Below, piece after piece: positions 7,231 through 13,821 of a DNA stretch of 14,619 nucleotides. The position numbers and the translations under genes are program-made. This DNA comes from UBA6019 sp036570145 (GTDB taxonomy: Bacteria > Chloroflexota > Dormibacteria > Dormibacterales > Dormibacteraceae). The notes under the pieces were generated by a model. The model did no database searches. It was given only the letters and a program-made list of their open reading frames with translations, and was not told where the DNA came from. The first letter of the stretch is position 1. The number at the start of each line of letters is the position of its first letter. The stretch covers positions 1 to 14,619 of the forward strand of contig DATCPJ010000170.1 of NCBI GenBank assembly GCA_036570145.1. Reading direction: 5' to 3'.

Positions 7231-7281
7231 CCAGAGGTGTTGACGGAGGAGGCGGTCGGGACTTGCGCCTGCCGAATGAGG

Positions 7282-7287
7282 TACAAC
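7282..7287 (+). promoter_or_regulatory. Possible -10 box of the cysteine hydrolase gene
   Basis: TACAAC ends 7 bases before the GTG start at 7295, the spacing expected for a leaderless transcript. The last base does not match TANNNT and no -35 box is properly placed, so the call is weak. Confidence 0.25.
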
Positions 7288-7294
7288 ACAGGGC

Positions 7295-7846
7295 GTGAAG
7301 CGCGCCCTTTTGGTGATCGACGTTCAAAACGAGTACTTCCCGGGCGGGGCGCTGCCGGTCACCCATCCGCCCGATTCGCTCCGGCGGATCACCGACGCGA
7401 TGGACGGGGCGGCCGAGAACGGGATCCCCATCGTGGTCCTCCAGCACGGCACCGACAATCCCGAGGCGAAGACCTTCCGGAAGGGGACGCCGGGCTGGCG
7501 GCTGAAGGGCGAGGTCGAGGTCCGCAAACGCGCCGCCGTGATCGAGAAGACGATGCCGGGCAGCTTCACCGGCACCGTCCTCGAGGCATGGCTGAAGGAG
7601 AACGGGGTCGACACCCTTGTCATCTGCGGCTACATGAGCCAGATGTGCTGCGACACCACGGCGCGCCAGGCCGTGCACCTCGGCTACCAGGTCGAGTTCC
7701 TCGCGGATGCGACCGGCACCCTCGACTTCAGCAACGAGGCGGGCACGGTCAAAGCGGAGGAGCTTCACCGGGCGACCCTGGTGACCCAGCAGTTCCGATT
7801 CAGCAAGGTGCAGAACGTGGAGGCTTGGATCGACTCTCTCGGGTAG
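7295..7846 (+). CDS. Isochorismatase-family cysteine hydrolase
   Basis: The 183-residue product begins KRALLVIDVQNEYFPGGALP. It carries the catalytic triad of the isochorismatase/nicotinamidase superfamily: Asp9 in VIDVQN, Lys85 in IEKTMPGSF, and Cys118 in GYMSQMCCDTTARQA. These enzymes hydrolyse amides or vinyl ethers through a thioester on the cysteine. The SQMC-DTTAR form resembles general cysteine hydrolases more than true nicotinamidases, and the metal-binding DxHxxxH of nicotinamidases is not seen. The substrate is therefore left open. A second cysteine (Cys119) directly follows the nucleophile. The start is GTG without a ribosome binding site. The gene lies 28 bases before asd on the same strand and might be cotranscribed, although asd has its own promoter-like box. 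Confidence 0.85.
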   Translation: MKRALLVIDVQNEYFPGGALPVTHPPDSLRRITDAMDGAAENGIPIVVLQHGTDNPEAKTFRKGTPGWRLKGEVEVRKRAAVIEKTMPGSFTGTVLEAWLKENGVDTLVICGYMSQMCCDTTARQAVHLGYQVEFLADATGTLDFSNEAGTVKAEELHRATLVTQQFRFSKVQNVEAWIDSLG

Positions 7847-7862
7847 CAGCGCGGCACCCTAG

Positions 7863-7868
7863 TAAACT
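7863..7868 (+). promoter_or_regulatory. Leaderless-type -10 box of asd
   Basis: TAAACT fits TANNNT and ends exactly 6 bases before the GTG start at 7875, so transcription could begin on the start codon. It sits in the 28-base gap after the hydrolase gene. No clear -35 box is seen and asd has no Shine-Dalgarno sequence. Confidence 0.4.
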
Positions 7869-7874
7869 CCACCC

Positions 7875-8903
7875 GTGGCCGGTTTCCCCCCCCGCCTATT
7901 CAACGTTGCCGTCGTCGGCGCCACCGGCGTCGTCGGCCAGGAGCTGTTGAAGGTCCTCGCCCAGCGCCATTTCCCGATCGCCGGCCTGCGTGCCCTCGCC
8001 TCGGGCCGCTCCGCCGGCAGCCGGCTGCCCTACAACGGCGGCAGCGTCGAAGTCGAGGAGCTGACCGAGAACGCTTTCTCGGGCATCGACCTCGCCTTCT
8101 TCGCGGTCGGCGGCGCGCAGTCGCTCGAGTTCGTCCCGGCCGCGGTCGAGGCGGGCGCGCTGGTCATCGACAAGAGCGGCGCCTGGCGGACCAAGGAGAA
8201 CGTGCCGCTGATCGTGCCGGAAGTGAACGCGAACCGGATCGGCGAGAACGAGGGCATCATCGCGGTCCCCAACTGCTGCACCATCCCCCTCGTGATGGTC
8301 GTCGACCAGGTCCGCCGCGAGGCGGGCGTGGAACGGGTGGTCGTCGCCACCTACCAGTCGGCGAGCGGCGCCGGCAAGGACCTCGTCAGAGAGCTGGCCG
8401 ACCAGACCCGGGCGATCGCGGAGGGCCGCGAGCCCCTGGCCAGCGTCTACCCCCACCAGCTCGCCTACAACGTCGTCCCCGGTGGCTGGACGCCGGATGA
8501 AGAGGACTACAACGACGAGGAGGTCAAGCTCGTCAAGGAGAGCCGCAAGATCCTCGAGGACCCCGCGCTCCGCCTGGTCGCCACCTGCGTCCGCGTCCCG
8601 GTGCCGGTCGGCCACGGCGAGGCGGTCTTCATCGAGACCAGCCGGCCGCTCTCCCCGGATCGTACCCGCGAGCTGCTCGCCGCCGCGCCCGGGCTCGCGG
8701 TCGAGGACGACCCCGCCCGGCAGGTCTACCCGACGCCGGCCGGGACGGCGGGCACCGATGAGGTCCACGTCGGGCGGATCCGGCGCGACGCCTCGGTCGA
8801 GAACGGCCTGGCTCTCTGGCTGGTGAGCGACAACCTTCGCAAGGGGGCGGCGTTGAACGGCGTCCAGATCGCCGAGCACGCAATCAAGATGGGGGTCATC
8901 TGA
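7875..8903 (+). CDS. asd: Aspartate-semialdehyde dehydrogenase
   Basis: The 342-residue enzyme makes aspartate semialdehyde from aspartyl phosphate with NADPH, the branch point to lysine, methionine and threonine. Near the N terminus is the Rossmann motif VVGATGVVGQELL (13-25). The active-site block is AVPNCCTIPLV with nucleophile Cys134; the usual form is ANPNCSTI, so a second cysteine, Cys135, replaces the common Ser/Ala. SASGAGKDLVREL (162-174) and CVRVPVPVGHGEAV (238-251) supply Arg240 and the acid/base His247. Length and motif order are normal for the bacterial Asd family. The GTG start is set by the beginning of the fold and the short distance to the TAAACT box. dapA follows after 2 bases, so the two are surely cotranscribed. 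Confidence 0.96.
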   Translation: MAGFPPRLFNVAVVGATGVVGQELLKVLAQRHFPIAGLRALASGRSAGSRLPYNGGSVEVEELTENAFSGIDLAFFAVGGAQSLEFVPAAVEAGALVIDKSGAWRTKENVPLIVPEVNANRIGENEGIIAVPNCCTIPLVMVVDQVRREAGVERVVVATYQSASGAGKDLVRELADQTRAIAEGREPLASVYPHQLAYNVVPGGWTPDEEDYNDEEVKLVKESRKILEDPALRLVATCVRVPVPVGHGEAVFIETSRPLSPDRTRELLAAAPGLAVEDDPARQVYPTPAGTAGTDEVHVGRIRRDASVENGLALWLVSDNLRKGAALNGVQIAEHAIKMGVI

Positions 8904-8905
8904 AT

Positions 8906-9820
8906 ATGGGGGCGAGCGACATCGGGCGGCTGCTGACGGCGATGGTCACACCCTTCAAGGAGAACGGCGACCTCGACTACGAGGGGGCCCAGCGGCTGGC
9001 GAAGCTGTTGACCGAGAACGGGTCCGACGGCGTCGTGGTGTTCGGAACCACCGGCGAGGCGCCCTCGCTCAGCGACGAGGAGAAGATCCAGCTGCTGAAG
9101 GCGGTCAAGCAGGCCCTCCCCGAGCACACCGTGATGGCCGGGACCGGGACCAACGACACCCGGCACTCGCAGGAGATGACGCATCGCGCCGTCGAGGCGG
9201 GCGCCGACGCGATCCTGGCCGTGGTCCCCTATTACAGCAAGCCGCCCCAGGAGGGTATGTTCCGCCACTTCAAGGCGATCGCCGAGTCCGCCTCGGGCCG
9301 GCCGGTGGTGATGTACAACATCCAGGGCCGGACGGGCGTCAACATGACCGCCGCGACGACCATCCGGAGCGCCGAGATCCCCAATATCGTCGGCGTCAAG
9401 GAGGCCTCCGGCGACATCGACCAGATGAGCCTGGTCTGCGCCGGCAAGCCGGACGGGTTCCAGGTCTGGAGCGGCGACGACTCCTTCACCCTGCCCCTGC
9501 TCGCGGTCGGCGGCTATGGGGTCATCTGCGTCGTGTCCCACATCGCGGGACCGGCGATGAAGGCGATGATCGAGGCCTTCCTGGAGGGCGAGACGGAGAA
9601 GGCGCGGCAGATCCATGGCCGCCTCCTCCCGGTGATCAAGGCGCTTATGACGACCGCCAGCAACCCGATCCCGATCAAGCAGGTCGTCAACCGGCTCGGG
9701 TTCCCGGCAGGCCCCTTCCGGCTGCCGCTGACACCCATGCCGGAGGCCGACCTGGAGCGGCTGCTGGGCGTCGTCAGGGAAGCCGGCGACCTGATCAGCC
9801 TGCCGGTCCGTGTCGGTTAG
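8906..9820 (+). CDS. dapA: 4-hydroxy-tetrahydrodipicolinate synthase
   Basis: The 304-residue TIM-barrel aldolase condenses pyruvate with aspartate semialdehyde, the committed step to diaminopimelate and lysine. Family marks are FGTTGEAPSLS at 46-56, VVPYYSKPPQEG (106-117), catalytic Tyr137 in VMYNIQGRTG, and the Schiff-base Lys165 in GVKEASGD. The block YNIQGRTG has Gln140 where Pro is almost always found (YNVPGRT), a small oddity next to the active site. The length is normal. ATG 8906 lies 2 bases after asd, with GGGGGT about 9 bases upstream as a weak ribosome binding site. The 3' end overlaps the GTG start of the uracil-DNA glycosylase gene by 11 bases. The enzyme uses the product of asd and feeds DapB, encoded 3 kb upstream. 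Confidence 0.96.
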   Translation: MGASDIGRLLTAMVTPFKENGDLDYEGAQRLAKLLTENGSDGVVVFGTTGEAPSLSDEEKIQLLKAVKQALPEHTVMAGTGTNDTRHSQEMTHRAVEAGADAILAVVPYYSKPPQEGMFRHFKAIAESASGRPVVMYNIQGRTGVNMTAATTIRSAEIPNIVGVKEASGDIDQMSLVCAGKPDGFQVWSGDDSFTLPLLAVGGYGVICVVSHIAGPAMKAMIEAFLEGETEKARQIHGRLLPVIKALMTTASNPIPIKQVVNRLGFPAGPFRLPLTPMPEADLERLLGVVREAGDLISLPVRVG

Positions 9821-10472
9821 CCCAGACACACCACTGGAGCGGCTTTCCAACCCGGAGCGGCTGGAGCGCCTGCACAGGGCCGTCCTCACCTGCACCCGCT
9901 GCGGGCTCAGCACGACACGGACAAACGCCGTTCCCGGGACCGGGCCTTGCCCGGCCGAGATCATGATCGTGGGCGAGGCGCCGGGCTTCAACGAGGACGT
10001 CCAGGGCAAGCCCTTCGTCGGCCAGGCGGGAAAGCTGCTCGACACCCTGCTGGCGGGCATCGGGCTGCGCCGGGAGGACGTCTACATCACCAACGTGCTC
10101 AAGTGCCGCCCGCCCCAGAACCGGGACCCGATGCCGAACGAGGCGGAGGCCTGCGCGCCCTACCTCACCTGGCAGCTGAAGCTCGTCGAGCCGAAGGTTG
10201 TCATCATCCTCGGCCGCCACGCCCTCGAGCGGCTGCTTCCCGGCCACGGGCCGATCAGCCGGGTCCATGGCCAGCTGGTCGAACGGGGCGGGATCAACTA
10301 CGTCGCGGTCTACCACCCCGCGGCGGCGCTCCACAACGGGAGCCTGGTCGACGACCTGCAGGCCGATTTCCTCAGCGTGCGCCGCTACCTGGACGCCATC
10401 CTCACCCCTCCACCGCCGCCGGACCCCGAGCCGGAGCCGCCCGCCGAACCGCAGCAGCTGAGCCTGATTTGA
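9810..10472 (+). CDS. Family 4 uracil-DNA glycosylase (iron-sulfur)
   Basis: The 220-residue enzyme removes uracil from DNA to start base excision repair. It has the family 4 signature GEAPGFNEDVQGKPFVGQAG (55-74), followed by VYITNVLKCRPPQNRDP (91-107) and the second catalytic block YHPAAALHN at 168-176 with His169. Cys28, Cys31, Cys99 and Cys115 match the four ligands of the [4Fe-4S] cluster. After the fold ends near residue 197 there is a tail of about 22 residues rich in Pro, Asp and Glu, closing with PQQLSLI. The last five residues, QLSLI, closely match the bacterial sliding-clamp binding motif QL[S/D]LF. The GTG start overlaps dapA by 11 bases and lacks a ribosome binding site. The stop TGA overlaps the TTG start of RNase J, so the three genes are translationally linked. 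Confidence 0.93.
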   Translation: MSVSPDTPLERLSNPERLERLHRAVLTCTRCGLSTTRTNAVPGTGPCPAEIMIVGEAPGFNEDVQGKPFVGQAGKLLDTLLAGIGLRREDVYITNVLKCRPPQNRDPMPNEAEACAPYLTWQLKLVEPKVVIILGRHALERLLPGHGPISRVHGQLVERGGINYVAVYHPAAALHNGSLVDDLQADFLSVRRYLDAILTPPPPPDPEPEPPAEPQQLSLI

Positions 10473-12115
10473 AGCTCCGCTACATCCCCCTCGGCGGGCT
10501 GGGCGAGGTCGGCCGCAACATGTGGGCCCTGGAATGGGACAACCAGGTCCTGGTCGTCGACTCGGGCCTTATGTTCCCCCGCGAGGACATGCCCGGGGTC
10601 GACCTCGTCATCCCCGACATCAGCTACCTGCTCCGGAAGGACAAGAAGGTGCTCGGGATCGTCCTCACCCACGGCCATGAGGACCACATCGGCGCCCTCC
10701 CCTTCGTGCTCAAGCGCCTCAACGTGCCGGTTTATGGGTCCCGGCTCACTCTCGGGCTCGTCAAGCCGAAGCTGAAAGAGCACCGGATCCTGCGCGAGGC
10801 CGACCTCCGCGAGGCGAGGATGGGCGACCGCTTCCAGCTCGGGCCGTTCCGGGTCGAGCTGATCGCGGTCTGCCACAGCATCCCCGACGCCGCCGCCCTC
10901 GCCATCAACACGCCCGCCGGGATGGTCGTCTACACGGGCGACTTCAAGCTCGACGACGATCCGCCGGAGGGCAGGCCGACCGACCTCGCCCGCCTCGCCC
11001 AGATCGGGCGGGAAGGGGTGTTGCTCCTGCTCAGCGACTCGACCAACGCCGAGCGGGAGGGCCACAGTGGCTCCGAGCGCGACCTGATCGAGCCTTTCGA
11101 GCGGATCTTCCGCGACGCCCCGGCGCGGATCATCGTGGCCAGCTTCGCCTCCAACCTCCATCGCATCCAGCAGCTGATCACGCTCGCGGAGGAGTTCGAT
11201 CGCCGGATCGTGGTCGCCGGCCGCAGCCTTCAGACCAACGTCAAGACGGCCCAGGAGCTCGGCTTCCTGCGGGTTCCCCCGGGCATGATGGTGCCGCTGA
11301 AGCAGGTCGACTCGGTCACGCCGGCCAAGCTGCTCCTCCTGATGGCGGGCAGCCAGGGGGAGCCGATGTCCTCGCTCTCCCGCTACGCCAACCGGAGCCA
11401 CCCCGCGGTGGTCGTCCGGGAGGGGGACTGGGTGGTCATCTCGGCCACCCCGATACCCGGCAACGAGACGCTCGTGAACCGGACCATCAACAATCTCTAC
11501 AAGCACGGTGGCGAAGTCTTCTACTCCACGACGGCCAAGGTCCACGTGTCCGGCCATGCCTATCGGGACGAGATCCGGGTGATGCTCGACACGGTTCGGC
11601 CGCGCTTCTTCATCCCCGTCCATGGCGAGTTCCGGCAGCTCCTCCACAACTCCCGGATCGCCCTCGCCGCCGGGATCGGCAGGGAGAACCTGCGGATCAT
11701 CGAAGACGGCCAGGTGGTCCTCCTCACGCCCGACTCGATCGAGCTCGGCGAGCAGGTGCCGGCAGGCTACGTCTTCGTCGACGGCCTCGGCATCGGGGAC
11801 GTCGAGCAGGTCGTGCTCCGCGACCGCAGCCACCTGGCCGGCGACGGGATGGTGATCGTCACCCTCGGCCTCGACCGCACCACGGGGGTTCTCCGGAGCG
11901 GTCCCGACCTGATCTCGCGCGGCTTCATGGAGGAGGGCGCCAGCGCGGAGGTGCTGGAGGAGGCCAGCCGAGCGGTGACTGCCGACCTCGCCCGCTTCCA
12001 GGGCGAGCCCGAGCCGGCGCTGGTACGGGAAACCGTGCACGACGCCGTCCAGCGGGTGATCTGGCGCCGAACCAAGCGCCAACCGATGGTGATCCCGGTG
12101 CTGACCGACTGGTGA
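10469..12115 (+). CDS. rnj: Ribonuclease J
   Basis: The 548-residue enzyme acts on RNA as an endonuclease and 5'-3' exonuclease in mRNA decay and rRNA processing. The metallo-beta-lactamase part carries THGHEDHIGALPF (67-79; His68, His70, Asp72, His73), His136, and YTGDFKLD with Asp158. The beta-CASP part follows at about 200-345, with SFASNLHRIQQL, then SGHAYRDE (361-368) and PVHGEFRQL with His385. The C-terminal domain ends in RRTKRQPMVIPVL, a typical RNase J ending. The usual SGHASQEE reads SGHAYRDE here. TTG at 10469 is the only start that gives the normal N terminus KLRYIPLGGLGEVG. It overlaps the preceding TGA as TTGA, with no ribosome binding site, so reinitiation after udg is likely. 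The stop overlaps the next start as GTGA. Confidence 0.95.
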   Translation: MKLRYIPLGGLGEVGRNMWALEWDNQVLVVDSGLMFPREDMPGVDLVIPDISYLLRKDKKVLGIVLTHGHEDHIGALPFVLKRLNVPVYGSRLTLGLVKPKLKEHRILREADLREARMGDRFQLGPFRVELIAVCHSIPDAAALAINTPAGMVVYTGDFKLDDDPPEGRPTDLARLAQIGREGVLLLLSDSTNAEREGHSGSERDLIEPFERIFRDAPARIIVASFASNLHRIQQLITLAEEFDRRIVVAGRSLQTNVKTAQELGFLRVPPGMMVPLKQVDSVTPAKLLLLMAGSQGEPMSSLSRYANRSHPAVVVREGDWVVISATPIPGNETLVNRTINNLYKHGGEVFYSTTAKVHVSGHAYRDEIRVMLDTVRPRFFIPVHGEFRQLLHNSRIALAAGIGRENLRIIEDGQVVLLTPDSIELGEQVPAGYVFVDGLGIGDVEQVVLRDRSHLAGDGMVIVTLGLDRTTGVLRSGPDLISRGFMEEGASAEVLEEASRAVTADLARFQGEPEPALVRETVHDAVQRVIWRRTKRQPMVIPVLTDW

Positions 12116-12993
12116 AGCTGCCCCCCGTCGCCCTCACCGCGCCGACCCTCTGCCCGCGCTGCGACGCGCCCGCCCTCTATGAGGACCGCTGCACGAGCTG
12201 CGGTCTGCAGCTCGGCGTCTGCGGAGCCTGCCACGGCGTCGCCGGACCATTCGATCGCTTCTGCGGCTTCTGCGGCCACGACCTCACCGCGGGCGAGGTT
12301 CGCTCGCCGGTCTGGCGCCTCTGGCTGCTGGTGGCGATGATCCCGATGGTCGCCGTACTGGTGGTCGGCGCGACCTTCTTCGGCGGCCCCGCCGCGTCGC
12401 AGGTGGGCCGGCTGATCTTCAAGCCGCAGCCCACCGCCAGCCCGGGCGTGCCCAGCGGCACTAGGCTCTTCCGGAGCCCCAACCTCCACCTCGTCTACGC
12501 GGTGCCCTCCGACTGGAGCCCCTCCGACTACACGCTCAGCCCCACGACGCCGCTCCAGATGGTCGTGGTCGCCCGGATCAGCGCCGACCTGGCCACCTTC
12601 GGAAGCACCAAGGGCGACGTGCTGGCGGCCAAGCCGGCAGGTGCGCTGCTGACCCTCGGCCCGCTGACGCTGGCGCCGCCGGGCGTCGACGTGACCGACC
12701 CGAGCTCGGTCCTCGGCGCCGACATCTCGAGCCTGACCATCAAGCCCCCGACCGGGCTCAAGATCGAGGTCTTCCGGCAGGCCCAGACCATCACGGTCGA
12801 CGGCAGGACCGGCAAGGAGGCGATCCTCAAGGTGACCCGCGCCGACGGCGGGGTGGCGTACCTGGAGCGCGCCTACCTGACCGCCCCCAACGGCCTGTTC
12901 AAGATCGACGCTCTGGTGCCCCAAGCGGATTGGGACGCCGGCGACGGGCGCAAGGTGGAGGCCGTCATCCAGTCGGTCCGGCTTACCGGCTGA
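12112..12993 (+). CDS. Double zinc-ribbon protein with one membrane helix
   Basis: The 293-residue product has three parts. Residues 14-54 hold four CxxC pairs (Cys14/17, 27/30, 37/40, 51/54), a double zinc ribbon. One hydrophobic helix lies at about 68-91. Beyond it, after a Pro/Ser/Gly linker, is a domain of about 190 residues (NLHLVYAVPSDWSP through KVEAVIQSVRLTG). With a cytoplasmic N terminus, the zinc ribbons would face inside and the large domain outside. The outer domain loosely resembles the PsbP/lipoprotein-like folds seen in other single-helix proteins, but I do not recognise the family. The GTG start overlaps the stop of RNase J by 4 bases, so it is the last gene of the dapA-udg-rnj run. 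A link to RNA metabolism or to the cell surface is only inferred from position. Confidence 0.8.
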   Translation: MKLPPVALTAPTLCPRCDAPALYEDRCTSCGLQLGVCGACHGVAGPFDRFCGFCGHDLTAGEVRSPVWRLWLLVAMIPMVAVLVVGATFFGGPAASQVGRLIFKPQPTASPGVPSGTRLFRSPNLHLVYAVPSDWSPSDYTLSPTTPLQMVVVARISADLATFGSTKGDVLAAKPAGALLTLGPLTLAPPGVDVTDPSSVLGADISSLTIKPPTGLKIEVFRQAQTITVDGRTGKEAILKVTRADGGVAYLERAYLTAPNGLFKIDALVPQADWDAGDGRKVEAVIQSVRLTG

Positions 12994-13006
12994 CGTCGCG
13001 CTGAGC

Positions 13007-13012
13007 TAGTGT
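13007..13012 (+). promoter_or_regulatory. Possible -10 box of the crotonase gene
   Basis: TAGTGT fits TANNNT and ends 11 bases before the GTG at 13024, in a 30-base gap. No -35 box is seen. Read-through from the upstream gene is equally possible. Confidence 0.3.
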
Positions 13013-13023
13013 CCTAAGAGACA

Positions 13024-13821
13024 GTGAAGATAAGCGAGTACACCGACGTCCTCTACGCGGTTGAGGACACCGCCGCGGTCATCACCATCAACCGGCCCGA
13101 CCGCTACAACGCCTTCCGCGGCCGGACCATCGACGAGCTCGTCGACGCCTTCCTCAAGGCCTGGGCCGATAAGCTGGTCCGCTCGGTCATCCTGACCGGT
13201 GCGGGGGAGAAGGCGTTCTGCGCCGGCGGCGACCAGAAGCAGCGCGCCGAGACGGGCGATTACGGGCCGACCGAGCACGGCATCTTCCGGGTCGAGTACC
13301 TGCACCGCCTGATCCGCGAGATCCCCAAGCCGGTGATCGCGGCCGTCAACGGGGTGGCGATCGGCGGCGGGCACGTCATCCATGTGCTCTGCGACGTCAG
13401 CATCGCCTCCGAGACCGCCCGCTTCGGCCAGGCCGGCCCGCGGGTGGGTTCCTGGGACGCCGGGTTCGGCACGGCCTACCTCGCCCGGGTGGTGGGGGAG
13501 AAGAGGGCGCGCGAGATCTGGTACTTCTGCCGCCAGTACGACGCCGCCACCGCCGAACGCTGGGGCCTCGTCAACAAGGTCGTGGCTCCCGAGCGGCTGC
13601 TCGACGAGGCCCGCGCCTGGGCGGCGGAGATCGCCGAGAAGAGCCCGACCGCGCTCCGCTTCCTCAAGTACAGCTTCAATGTCGACACCGAGCACCAGGC
13701 GGCGGTGGGCGCGATGGCGATGTCGGCGCTCGAGGTCTTCAGCCGCACCCCGGGCGGGCTGGAGGGCGCCACCGCCTTCAGCGAGAAGCGACGCCCGGAC
13801 TTTTCGAAGGAGCTCGACTAG
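13024..13821 (+). CDS. MenB/BadI-type crotonase (enoyl-CoA hydratase family)
   Basis: The 265-residue product is a crotonase with an oxyanion hole at KAFCAGGDQ (63-71) and AIGGGHVIH (112-120). The stretch FGQAGPRVGSWDAGFG (134-149), with Ser143 and Asp145, and the ending AFSEKRRPDFSK are typical of 1,4-dihydroxy-2-naphthoyl-CoA synthase (MenB) and of the alicyclic ring hydrolase BadI. Parts such as NAFRG, LARVVGEKRAREIWY and FNVDTEHQA look closer to BadI. MenB has a catalytic tyrosine (Tyr258 in E. coli) in LFYMT; here the aligned block is VFSRT, with Ser240. Lys255 matches MenB Lys273. No other menaquinone or benzoate genes are nearby. The function is therefore set only at family level. The start is GTG without a ribosome binding site. 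Its 3' end overlaps a small convergent gene. Confidence 0.85.
   Translation: MKISEYTDVLYAVEDTAAVITINRPDRYNAFRGRTIDELVDAFLKAWADKLVRSVILTGAGEKAFCAGGDQKQRAETGDYGPTEHGIFRVEYLHRLIREIPKPVIAAVNGVAIGGGHVIHVLCDVSIASETARFGQAGPRVGSWDAGFGTAYLARVVGEKRAREIWYFCRQYDAATAERWGLVNKVVAPERLLDEARAWAAEIAEKSPTALRFLKYSFNVDTEHQAAVGAMAMSALEVFSRTPGGLEGATAFSEKRRPDFSKELD

Noticed and set aside
7240..7245. TTGACG as a -35 box for the cysteine hydrolase
   Set aside because: There is no -10-like sequence at 16-19 bases downstream, and the nearest TACAAC is 36 bases away.
5342..7768. An 808-residue minus-strand frame crossing dapB, the MFS gene and the hydrolase
   Set aside because: It overlaps three well-supported genes in another frame and shows only Pro/Arg/Ala-rich shadow sequence.
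5986..7950. A 654-residue plus-strand frame opposite the MFS gene
   Set aside because: The Glu/Arg/Gln-rich composition is the usual shadow of a membrane protein gene. The MFS frame has helices and motif A.
9947..10468. A 174-residue N-terminal extension of RNase J in frame with it
   Set aside because: It lies entirely within the glycosylase gene in another frame and reads as shadow sequence. RNase J proteins begin at KLRYIPLGGLGEVG, served by TTG 10469.
10385..12082. A 565-residue frame antisense to RNase J
   Set aside because: It is a shadow of RNase J with biased composition and no recognisable motif.
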